Below are positions 1 to 6,896 of a stretch of DNA of 36,670 nucleotides, piece after piece; positions within the stretch are counted from its first letter, which is position 1, and every line of letters begins with the position of its first letter. The DNA comes from Fidelibacterota bacterium (GTDB taxonomy: Bacteria; Fidelibacterota; UBA8477; JABMPR01): positions 1 to 36,670 of the forward strand of contig JAIPGJ010000016.1 in assembly GCA_021736185.1 (NCBI GenBank), read 5' to 3'. The translations under genes were made by a program, and so were the position numbers. Under the pieces are notes generated by a model. The model was not told the origin of the DNA and did no database searches. It saw only the letters and a list, made by a program, of their open reading frames with translations.

Positions 1-474
1 TTGTTGACTGTATGGCATAACAAAGCTCCGGGTCAGCTACTTGACCAGGAGAAACAAATATTATTTCACCAGCTCAGCATGAAAGCTCCCAGACTTTCAC
101 CCTTCTTTGAAGAAATAAAAGCCTGGGATCATAGCCAGGGTTTTTATGCCCTTGGTGCAGGCAGTCAAGACCCCTGGCCGGTGAAGATATCTCGAGCATG
201 CTATGCCGATCCGCTGGTAGCGCGAAGTTTGCTGCTTACCCTGGAAAATTCCGGGATTGCAGAAATTGATGTGGTACGCTATCGAAGTGTAGAGGATTTT
301 CTCATTCTGCTGGACCAGGCTGAAAGGCAAACCCCTGGAATCTTAAAGCCGCTGAACCTAAAGCTTTATGGGATTATCCCAGAGCCGCCCGTAACGCTCT
401 CTTTCAGGCTGATATTTTCAATTATAGTGGGCGTGTCCGGATTAGTGGTCGTAAGCTTTTTTAATAAAGCGTAA
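1..474 (+). CDS. unrecognised protein with C-terminal membrane anchor (5' end probably cut by window)
   Basis: I do not recognise this family. The frame is open from the first base with TTG as its first codon, so the true start may lie upstream and the entry should be treated as partial. About 130 mostly soluble residues are followed by one hydrophobic segment near residues 133-153 (FRLIFSIIVGVSGLVVVSFF) and a very short tail ending NKA. As it stands this is a tail-anchored topology. Directly after the stop, the -1 frame stays open for about 34 codons to 572 and encodes a helical, helix-turn-helix-like peptide (see findings), so the stop may be a frameshift within 465-474 and the real protein longer. 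The next gene starts 185 bases downstream on the same strand; no functional link is apparent. Confidence 0.55.
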   Translation: MLTVWHNKAPGQLLDQEKQILFHQLSMKAPRLSPFFEEIKAWDHSQGFYALGAGSQDPWPVKISRACYADPLVARSLLLTLENSGIAEIDVVRYRSVEDFLILLDQAERQTPGILKPLNLKLYGIIPEPPVTLSFRLIFSIIVGVSGLVVVSFFNKA

Positions 475-659
475 TTTCAGCCCAGGCAGGACGTCTTGCA
501 GGAGAGCTCGCAGAGCTTCACCAGTCCGGTTATTGTTATGAAATCGCAACGAAACTTAAGATCAAAAGCTAGCCAAAACGGCATAAAAAATGTATGTTAA
601 GAGCTCGAATGGCTTGTGATAAAAAACTTGGAAAATTAATGATAAATGAAGGTGTTCTC

Positions 660-2582
660 ATGAAACGTAATCAGATTTTTGTTCTGTTGATTCTCGCTGT
701 TTCACTGATGTTTTGGTCATGTGGGGGAGGCGATAAAGAAGTTGCGGAAGCAGCAGGAACCGACAACAGCATTGTTGCCAAAGATATGACCACCCCTGCT
801 CAGGACGGTGGATATGGTTTTGACAAACTGGCTGCTGACCTGGGTTATCAGACCTATAAAATGAAACCAGAAGAACAAATTTATTTTGGTGATCCTCGAG
901 CCAAAAAAGGCGGTCTCTTTCGTCACATCACATCCCGCTTCCCGGCGACCATGCGCATTGAAGGACAGAACGCCAATTATGTTGAGAACAGCACGATCTC
1001 CGGTCTTTGCTATGAAGGCCTGATCTCCACCCATCCATTAACCCTGGAATTCATACCCTCACTGGCCAGTCATTGGAAGATATCAGATGACAAGATGAAG
1101 TTCTGGTTCCGCATCAATCCGGATGCCCGTTGGTCCGATGGCCGCGAAGTCATTGCCAAAGACGTGGTTGCCACCTGGGATCTGCACATGGATGAGACGA
1201 TTCTATCCCCTTCGGATCAGTTGGTTTATGGTAAATTTGAGCGTCCAGTTGCAGAGAGCAAATATATTGTCTCCGTGGTGTGTAAACAGCTCAGCTGGCG
1301 TAATCTGCTTTATTTTGGTGGCATGCCCATCCTGCCCTCCTATTACCTGAATCAGGTGGATGGAACGGAATATCTGAAGCAATATCAGTTTAAAATGATG
1401 CCAGGTACCGGTGCCTACGAAATCAAAGAAGAAGATATTATCAACCAGGAATCCTTTACCTTTACCCGTCGTCCAGACTACTGGGCTAAAGACGACCCCA
1501 TGAATAAATATTCCGCCAACTTCGATAAAATTAAATTCAGTGTTGTGAAAGACAACAACGCCCTCATGTTTGAGAAATTCAAAAAGGGCGAATGCGACTT
1601 TTATACCGTAGCTGCTGCCCGTGAATGGGTCGAGGAGACCGATTTTGATGCTGTGAAAAAAGGGTGGGTCCAAAAGAAGAAGATCTATTCAGAAAAACCG
1701 GCCGGAACTTCAGGATATGCCTTCAATATGCGCAAATGGCCCTTTGATGATAAGCGCGTGCGGATGGCTTTCACCTATCTTTACAATCGGGAGAAAATGA
1801 ACGAGGAGATGTATTACAGTGAATATTCCATGATGAATTCACTTTATTCAGGCTCGGTCTATGAGAACCCCAATAATGAAAAGGTTCATTACAACCCTGA
1901 AAAGGCAGTCAAGCTGCTGAAAGAAGCCGGTTATACCAAACGTAACGAAGAGGGTTGGTTGGTGAATAAAGATGGTCGCGTTCTGCGCTTTGAAATGGCT
2001 ATCCAAAAGGGCGCTGATTACATGGTGACTCCTGTCCAGCAGATGATGAAGGAATATGGTATTGATATGCAGATCAAGTATGAAGATGGCAATACCAGCT
2101 GGAAAAATCTGATGGATCGAAATTTCACAATTTTTATGCAGAATTGGAGCGGTCTGGTTTTCCCCAATCCGGAGACTTCCCTTAAATCCGAACTGGCGGA
2201 TGAAAACAATACCAACAATATTAGTGGCTTTAAAAATGCCCGGGTCGATGAACTTTGCGATGAATACGATGTCACTTTTGATCAGGCACGCCGCGTAGAG
2301 ATTATCCGAGAGATCGATGGTATTTATTCTGATATTCATCCCGCAGCTTGGGGCATTGCCAGAAATTATCAGCGCGTCCTATACTGGGATAAATTTGGTT
2401 ATCCCGAATACATGGTTGGCCGTTACACCGGCGATTACCGATCCGCTTTTACCCTGTGGTGGTTTGAGCCGGCCAAGGAGCAAGCCCTTAAAGAGGCCAT
2501 GGCCAAGGACACCTCACTGCCAGTGGGTGATGTGGATGTCATGTACTGGCCGGAGTATTTGAAAGCAATGAATAAGGAATAA
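660..2582 (+). CDS. yejA: YejA-type oligopeptide ABC transporter substrate-binding lipoprotein (SBP family 5)
   Basis: Extracytoplasmic binding protein that would capture peptides or peptide-like compounds and deliver them to the permeases encoded downstream. The frame is open from 594, but ATG 660 is chosen because it gives a clean lipoprotein signal (MKR, hydrophobic core, then FWSC with Cys21 as lipidation site) and follows a GAAGGTG ribosome site. The mature part has the family 5 SBP architecture: YEGLISTHPLTLEFIPSLAS and the following FWFRINPDARWSDG, then RRPDYWAKDDPMN and FNMRKWPFDDKRVRMAF. The segment around RPDYW, NFDKIKF and the FEKFKKGECDF stretch matches what I remember of E. coli YejA rather than DppA. 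It is 640 residues, slightly longer than YejA. A run of glycines after Cys21 gives a flexible linker. It is first in the operon that continues to 7915. Confidence 0.9.
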   Translation: MKRNQIFVLLILAVSLMFWSCGGGDKEVAEAAGTDNSIVAKDMTTPAQDGGYGFDKLAADLGYQTYKMKPEEQIYFGDPRAKKGGLFRHITSRFPATMRIEGQNANYVENSTISGLCYEGLISTHPLTLEFIPSLASHWKISDDKMKFWFRINPDARWSDGREVIAKDVVATWDLHMDETILSPSDQLVYGKFERPVAESKYIVSVVCKQLSWRNLLYFGGMPILPSYYLNQVDGTEYLKQYQFKMMPGTGAYEIKEEDIINQESFTFTRRPDYWAKDDPMNKYSANFDKIKFSVVKDNNALMFEKFKKGECDFYTVAAAREWVEETDFDAVKKGWVQKKKIYSEKPAGTSGYAFNMRKWPFDDKRVRMAFTYLYNREKMNEEMYYSEYSMMNSLYSGSVYENPNNEKVHYNPEKAVKLLKEAGYTKRNEEGWLVNKDGRVLRFEMAIQKGADYMVTPVQQMMKEYGIDMQIKYEDGNTSWKNLMDRNFTIFMQNWSGLVFPNPETSLKSELADENNTNNISGFKNARVDELCDEYDVTFDQARRVEIIREIDGIYSDIHPAAWGIARNYQRVLYWDKFGYPEYMVGRYTGDYRSAFTLWWFEPAKEQALKEAMAKDTSLPVGDVDVMYWPEYLKAMNKE

Positions 2583-2593
2583 GGAAGAAGTAA

Positions 2594-2599
2594 GAAGGA
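2594..2599 (+). promoter_or_regulatory. ribosome binding site of the four-helix-bundle gene, inside one arm of an inverted repeat
   Basis: AAGGAG lies 12 bases upstream of ATG 2612. It falls within and just after the left arm (2588-2599) of an inverted repeat whose right arm (3051-3062) lies beyond the gene, so a long-range RNA stem could mask it. The masking is inference. Confidence 0.5.
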
Positions 2600-2611
2600 G
2601 TTCAATCCCAG

Positions 2612-3019
2612 ATGCAGACAGTGTCAAGGGAAGAGGTGAACGCTGGACTTCTCTATATTGGTGAAGCAGAAAAAGCCTGGGATTTAAAGGTTAGAACACG
2701 ACGGTTTGCTCTGGATTGCATTGCTCTGGTTGCCGATTTACCCAAATCAAAAACCGGACATGTGATCGGACACCAATTACTAAGATCCTCAACATCGGTT
2801 GGCGCTAACTATAGAGCCGCTAGTTTGGCCCAGTCAAAAGCTGCGTTTAGGGCAAAACTGAGTATTGTATTGGAGGAGGCTGATGAATGTGCGTATTGGC
2901 TTGATCTCATCATAGAGGCAGCTTTGCTTGACCGAGAAAGAGTCATTGACATTTATCTTGAAGCCCAAGAACTGACAAAAATATTTGCTGCCGCTCGCAA
3001 AAAAACAGAACAAAGGTAA
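2612..3019 (+). CDS. four-helix-bundle protein of the 23S rRNA intervening-sequence (S23/IVS) family
   Basis: A 135-residue all-helical protein. The family hallmark QLLRSSTSVGANYRAA is at residues 55-70, and the second conserved helix LEEADECAYWLDL at 87-99. The family is known from open reading frames inside 23S rRNA intervening sequences of Leptospira and Coxiella, and is structurally close to the Avd accessory protein of diversity-generating retroelements. Its biochemical role is not settled; nucleic-acid binding is the usual suggestion. Here it sits alone between the binding-protein gene and the first permease gene of a peptide importer, a position with no obvious functional logic and therefore more like an inserted element. 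An inverted repeat flanks it exactly. There is no sign of 23S rRNA around it. Confidence 0.85.
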   Translation: MQTVSREEVNAGLLYIGEAEKAWDLKVRTRRFALDCIALVADLPKSKTGHVIGHQLLRSSTSVGANYRAASLAQSKAAFRAKLSIVLEEADECAYWLDLIIEAALLDRERVIDIYLEAQELTKIFAAARKKTEQR

Positions 3020-3073
3020 AATCACATGTCCAACACAACTTATTCATTATTCCTTCTTACTTATTAATTAGTT

Positions 3074-4351
3074 ATGACAACATATTTTATACGACGTATT
3101 CTACTGATGATTCCCACCTTTCTGGGGTCCACCATTCTCATTTTTGTGATCTTGCAGATGGCTCCGGGCGGTCCCCTGGAGCGCACCATTCAACAGCTTC
3201 AAGCCGGTGCCCTGCAGCAGGGTGAGTCCGTGGGAAGTGTGGGCGATATCATGAGTGGTGGAAGCTCCGTCTTACCTGAATCCGCCATGAGAGAATTAAA
3301 ACGATTTTATGGTTTTGATAAACCCGTTTACCAGCGCTACCTGATCTGGTTGGGAATCTGGCCCCGGGAGATAAGACACCGGGAGGTAGAGTTCAAGGAA
3401 GGCCTCACCGAAGTCCAGAAAAATGTAGGTCGCGGTGTGTATATGACCTTGAAGCTGGAAGGCGATCAAGTCAACGTGTATGACAGCGATGGCCAGATCA
3501 GTCCCGAATGGAAAGCTTCCATTGATCCGGAGGGTTCCAAAGAGAATCTGGTCCTGGCGACCATCTTTCAAACCGAGTTTTCAGGGATTCTCACCGGGAA
3601 TCTGGGGACCTCCTACACCTATGATCAGCCCGTCACTGAAGTGATGGCACCCCGTTTTAAAATTTCCATGTTCTTCGGCCTGACAGGGATGTTTCTTTCC
3701 TATATCGTCTGTATCCCCCTGGGTATTCGCAAGGCCCTTAATCATGGCTCAGCCTTTGATTTTCTATCCTCTGTCACAATCTTTGTGGCTTATTCCATCC
3801 CTGGTTTTGCCCTGGGTGGTGTCCTGCTGGTTTTGTTTGGAGGTGGTTCCTTTTGGGACGTCTTCCCCCTGGGCGGTTTTCGCTCCCCATCGGATGTCTG
3901 GGATACGCTCTCGTGGTGGGGCCAGGTCAAGGATCAATTGTGGCATGCTATTTTACCGATTATCGCCTGGTCCATCGGAAGTTTTGCCGGTTTGACCGTC
4001 CTGATGAAAAACAGTTTGCTGGAAAATATATCCCAGGACTATATCCGCACCGCCTTTGCCAAAGGCTTACATGAAAAACGGGTGATCTGGGTCCACGCCA
4101 TCCGTAATTCTGTTATCCCCATTGCTTCAGGCATCGGAGGGATCATTGGAGTGGTCATCGCCGGTTCCTATCTGATTGAAAAAGTATTCAATATTGATGG
4201 TTTTGGGAAAATGGGTTTCCAGGCGATCCTGGATCGGGACTACCCCATCACCCTGGGTTTTTTGGTGATCGTGGTGGTCATTCGACTGGTTGCCAATATT
4301 CTTTCAGATATCGCCCTGGCTACGGTTGACCCCAGAATACGGTTTAAATAG
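3074..4351 (+). CDS. yejB: YejB-type peptide ABC transporter permease with extra ~80-residue loop
   Basis: Inner-membrane permease subunit, partner of the product of 4354-5421. TM1 is at residues 8-30 and followed by APGGPLERTI; then FYGFDKPVYQRYLIWLG, PLGIRKALNHGSAFDF, and the ATPase-coupling (EAA) loop QDYIRTAFAKGLHEKR at 321-336. The C-terminus VDPRIRF and the FGGGSFWDVFPLGGF segment match E. coli YejB from memory. At 425 residues it is about 60 longer than YejB. The excess lies at about residues 96-174, between YLIWLG and GNLGTSY, in the long extracytoplasmic loop after TM1; it contains a beta-rich looking stretch (VYMTLKLEGDQVNVYDSDG). This block could contact the binding protein, but that is inference. 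The gene is 2 bases ahead of the next permease gene. Confidence 0.9.
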   Translation: MTTYFIRRILLMIPTFLGSTILIFVILQMAPGGPLERTIQQLQAGALQQGESVGSVGDIMSGGSSVLPESAMRELKRFYGFDKPVYQRYLIWLGIWPREIRHREVEFKEGLTEVQKNVGRGVYMTLKLEGDQVNVYDSDGQISPEWKASIDPEGSKENLVLATIFQTEFSGILTGNLGTSYTYDQPVTEVMAPRFKISMFFGLTGMFLSYIVCIPLGIRKALNHGSAFDFLSSVTIFVAYSIPGFALGGVLLVLFGGGSFWDVFPLGGFRSPSDVWDTLSWWGQVKDQLWHAILPIIAWSIGSFAGLTVLMKNSLLENISQDYIRTAFAKGLHEKRVIWVHAIRNSVIPIASGIGGIIGVVIAGSYLIEKVFNIDGFGKMGFQAILDRDYPITLGFLVIVVVIRLVANILSDIALATVDPRIRFK

Positions 4352-4353
4352 AA

Positions 4354-5421
4354 ATGGAAAGAACAAAGATGCCTGAACAACAAGAAATATCACTTTCCAT
4401 TCTCAAAAAACGCTGGTTGAAATTCAAGACGCTCAGGCGTGGCTATTATTCCTTTATTCTGCTGATCATTTTATATGGACTTTCCTGGTTTCTCCCCCTG
4501 CTGATCAATAATCGGGCTTTGGTGGTGAAGTATAACGACGAGATCTATTTCCCCGTTATTTCCGGATATCATGCTGGAAGCTTTTTTGGACAAGATGTCC
4601 CCGGCGAAACCATTTATCGTGAACTCAAGGCCACCTGGAAAGCCGAAGATAGCGACAACTGGCTGATCATGCCTCCCTATCCATACAGCCCTTATGAGGA
4701 TATTACCGTTCAGGGCAACAAAATGTATGAAGCGCCCTCCAAGACCCACTGGCTGGGAACCGACAATACGGGTCGTGATGTGTTTTCTCGTCTTTGTTAC
4801 GCATTTAATATTTCCATCTCTTTTGCCCTGGTATTGTCCACGCTGAATTATATCCTGGGTGTGCTCATTGGTGGCAGTATGGGTTATCTCGGCGGAAAAT
4901 TCGATCTCATTTTCCAGCGTATCATTGAGATTTGGTCCAGCTTGCCCATGTTGTTTGTCATCATTATCATCAGTTCCATTATCCGACCATCCTTCTTCCT
5001 TTTGATCTTCATTTATACCATCGTGAACTGGATCGGCATGACCTATCTCATGCGAGCTGAATTCTATCGAGAAAAATCAAAGGATTATGTGGCTGCAGCC
5101 CTGTCCATGGGACAGTCCAATTTCAAGGTGATGTTCAAGCATATCCTGCCCAATTCATTGGTACCCATCATCACTTATTTCCCCTTCTCCATCGTAGGCG
5201 GAATCTCTGCCCTGGTAGGGCTGGATTATCTTGGCTTTGGCATGCCGCCGCCAACACCCAGCTGGGGACAAATGCTGGATGTTGGGCTACAGAATATCAG
5301 CAAATATTGGATGGTTATGGCACCAGTAGGTGCGCAATTCATAACCCTTATCATGGTCGTCTTTATTGGTGAAGCTGTACGTGAAGCCTTCGACCCCAAA
5401 GTGTATTCGAGGTTAAGATGA
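4354..5421 (+). CDS. yejE: YejE-type peptide ABC transporter permease
   Basis: Second permease subunit of the importer, about 355 residues, close to the roughly 340 of E. coli YejE. The N-terminal segment (RRGYYSFILLIILYGLSWF, then a periplasmic stretch with the KYNDEIYFPVI pattern) and the WLGTDNTGRDVFSRL motif before the core are as in YejE/DppC proteins. The EAA coupling loop is EFYREKSKDYVAAALSMGQ with FKHILPNS after it, and the C-terminus ends IGEAVREAFDPK. Two starts are possible: ATG 4354, only 2 bases after the previous stop, and ATG 4369, which has GGAAAG upstream. I give the longer form and cannot decide. The stop overlaps the next start by four bases (ATGA), indicating translational coupling to the ATPase. 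Confidence 0.9.
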   Translation: MERTKMPEQQEISLSILKKRWLKFKTLRRGYYSFILLIILYGLSWFLPLLINNRALVVKYNDEIYFPVISGYHAGSFFGQDVPGETIYRELKATWKAEDSDNWLIMPPYPYSPYEDITVQGNKMYEAPSKTHWLGTDNTGRDVFSRLCYAFNISISFALVLSTLNYILGVLIGGSMGYLGGKFDLIFQRIIEIWSSLPMLFVIIIISSIIRPSFFLLIFIYTIVNWIGMTYLMRAEFYREKSKDYVAAALSMGQSNFKVMFKHILPNSLVPIITYFPFSIVGGISALVGLDYLGFGMPPPTPSWGQMLDVGLQNISKYWMVMAPVGAQFITLIMVVFIGEAVREAFDPKVYSRLR

Positions 5422-6896
5422 GTCGGGAGAAGCTGGTAGAAGTCAAAGGACTCAAAACCCGATTCAAAGTGGGTGGAGATTGGGCCAAGGCTGTGGATGG
5501 TGTCAGCTTTGATATCTATAAGGGTGAAACACTGGGTATTGTTGGTGAATCCGGATCCGGAAAATCCGTTTCGGTCTTATCCCTGATTCAGCTCATCCCG
5601 AATCCGCCTGGCGAAGTGTTTGATGGGGAAATCATTTTTAAAGGGGAGAAGATCTTCAACGCAGAAGACCTGGCCAAAGTCCGGGCTGTTCCCCAATTCA
5701 AATATTTCAGGATGATCCCTGAATCCCGACGCAACCTGGCTGCCGGCGTCTTTTTTGTGCTGTGGATCCTGCTCTACAATTTGCTTCCCATCGAAGGCTT
5801 GTTATGGGGAATTCTTTCACTGGTCCTGAACCTTTCTGTCATGGTCCATCTCTTCTATAACTCCCCAATGAAAAATGCCATGGCTGAATTCAGGGAGAAG
5901 ATTTATAGCAGAATGTGGGATATCAGGGGCTCCGAGATTGCCATGATTTTCCAGGAACCCATGACTTCTTTAAACCCGGTTTTCACCATTGGCATGCAAA
6001 TGATGGAGTCCATTCACCCAACCAAGGTGAAGGATTCAATTAAGGGCTGGTTCATCAGTCGGGCAAAATACCTCAAAGTTCTCCCCATCAAAAACCGCCT
6101 GCAAACGTCAGCTGTTTTTGCTGTTTTTATCCTCTTTTTCTCTCAGCTGGCAGGAGGCTGGAATTTTGAGCTGCTCGCTATGTTGAAAGCTTTTATCATC
6201 GGTGGACTGATTCCCACAATTCTGGCATATTTCGTCATGGGAATTGATAAACTTATCAGTGAGTCCTTCAAAAAAGAGTTTCTAGAATTGTATCAACAGG
6301 CGGTAGGATTATTGGATATGGTAGGGATCCCTTCCGCGGAGAGACGCATGGGTGATTACCCACACCAATTCTCCGGTGGCATGCGTCAACGAGTGATGAT
6401 TGCCATGGCTCTGGCCAAGAATCCATCCCTGCTCATAGCCGACGAACCCACAACGGCACTTGATGTGACCATTCAAGCCCAGATTCTGGATCTGATGTTG
6501 CAACTCAAAGAGAAGAACACCGATGCCGCCGTGGTGTTGATTACCCATGATCTTGCCGTCGTGGCCGAGACCTGCGAGCGGGTGATCGTGATGTATGGTG
6601 GTCTCATTCAGGAAGTTGCAGAAGTGAACGAGCTATTCGAAAATCCACAGCACCCCTATACCAGAGGGCTTTTAAGCTCCATTCCACGACCTGACCAGAC
6701 ACACGGGAGCCATCGTCTGGAAACCATCCCCGGGATGGTACCCAGTATCCTGGATCTCCCCACTGGATGTAAGTTTTGTACCCGCTGTACGGTGAAGTTG
6801 GAAAAATGTGATACTGAGGAGCCGCCGTTGGAGGAAGTAAGCCCAGGACATTTTGTGCGCTGCTTCGTGGCTCAGGAAGACCAGGTGTCAGCATGA
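5418..6896 (+). CDS. OppD/YejF-N-type ABC ATPase with two membrane hairpins inserted in the nucleotide-binding domain
   Basis: ATP-hydrolysing subunit of the peptide importer. All catalytic motifs are present in order: Walker A GESGSGKS 43-50, Q-loop IFQEP with Gln179, signature FSGGMRQR 318-325, Walker B LLIADEP 338-344, D-loop ALD 347-349, H-loop His377. The C-terminal oligopeptide-transporter domain has HPYTRGLL and the cysteine cluster Cys451/454/457/464 plus Cys482, a region known to hold a 4Fe-4S cluster in some DppD/OppD proteins. At 492 residues it is about 160 longer than ordinary members. The excess is two blocks, about residues 90-167 and 203-290, each with a predicted two-helix hydrophobic hairpin (about 107-147 and 231-275) flanked by basic residues. 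E. coli YejF fuses both ATPase halves; here they are separate genes. The start overlaps the permease stop by four bases. Confidence 0.9.
   Translation: MSREKLVEVKGLKTRFKVGGDWAKAVDGVSFDIYKGETLGIVGESGSGKSVSVLSLIQLIPNPPGEVFDGEIIFKGEKIFNAEDLAKVRAVPQFKYFRMIPESRRNLAAGVFFVLWILLYNLLPIEGLLWGILSLVLNLSVMVHLFYNSPMKNAMAEFREKIYSRMWDIRGSEIAMIFQEPMTSLNPVFTIGMQMMESIHPTKVKDSIKGWFISRAKYLKVLPIKNRLQTSAVFAVFILFFSQLAGGWNFELLAMLKAFIIGGLIPTILAYFVMGIDKLISESFKKEFLELYQQAVGLLDMVGIPSAERRMGDYPHQFSGGMRQRVMIAMALAKNPSLLIADEPTTALDVTIQAQILDLMLQLKEKNTDAAVVLITHDLAVVAETCERVIVMYGGLIQEVAEVNELFENPQHPYTRGLLSSIPRPDQTHGSHRLETIPGMVPSILDLPTGCKFCTRCTVKLEKCDTEEPPLEEVSPGHFVRCFVAQEDQVSA
5685..5918 (+). other. first inserted membrane-hairpin block in the ABC ATPase (residues ~90-167)
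   Basis: In ordinary OppD proteins a short helix links the strand after Walker A to the strand before the Q-loop. Here that link is expanded to about 78 residues: a basic lead (KYFRMIPESRRN), two hydrophobic helices near 107-124 and 127-147 separated by PIEG, then a charged helix (MAEFREKIYSRMW) returning to EIAMIFQEP. Reading frame and flanking motifs are intact, so it is part of the protein. Boundaries are approximate. Confidence 0.8.
6024..6287 (+). other. second inserted membrane-hairpin block in the ABC ATPase (residues ~203-290)
   Basis: This block lies in the helical subdomain between the Q-loop (MTSLNPVFTIG) and the helix leading to the signature (LLDMVGIPSAERRMGDYPHQ). It has a basic lead (AKYLKVLPIKNR), hydrophobic helices near 231-245 and 254-275, then a charged return helix (LISESFKKEFLELYQ). 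Layout and lead sequence resemble the first block. Boundaries are approximate. Confidence 0.8.

Larger units (their letters stand above)
2588..3062. repeat. 12-bp inverted repeat bracketing the four-helix-bundle gene
   Basis: Left arm 2588-2599 AAGTAAGAAGGA and right arm 3051-3062 TCCTTCTTACTT are perfect reverse complements. They enclose the complete four-helix-bundle gene and nothing else. A second 10-base complementary pair (2567-2576 with 3039-3048) lies in the same flanks but cannot nest with the first. The flanks are purine-rich on one side and pyrimidine-rich on the other, so some chance matching is expected, but the fit to the gene boundaries is striking. Confidence 0.5.

Noticed and set aside
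594-659. Upstream start of the binding protein at 594
   Set aside because: It would put 22 polar residues before the lipoprotein signal; ATG 660 has a ribosome site and a proper signal.
1203-2339. Two minus-strand frames of about 160 codons
   Set aside because: They are antisense to the binding-protein gene, rich in His/Ile/Phe, and without a ribosome site or family features.
5418-6896. Assembly chimera or gene fusion as explanation of the long ABC ATPase
   Set aside because: The frame is continuous, both flanks of each insert align with ordinary family sequence, and base use does not change at the borders by eye. Reads would be needed to exclude it fully.
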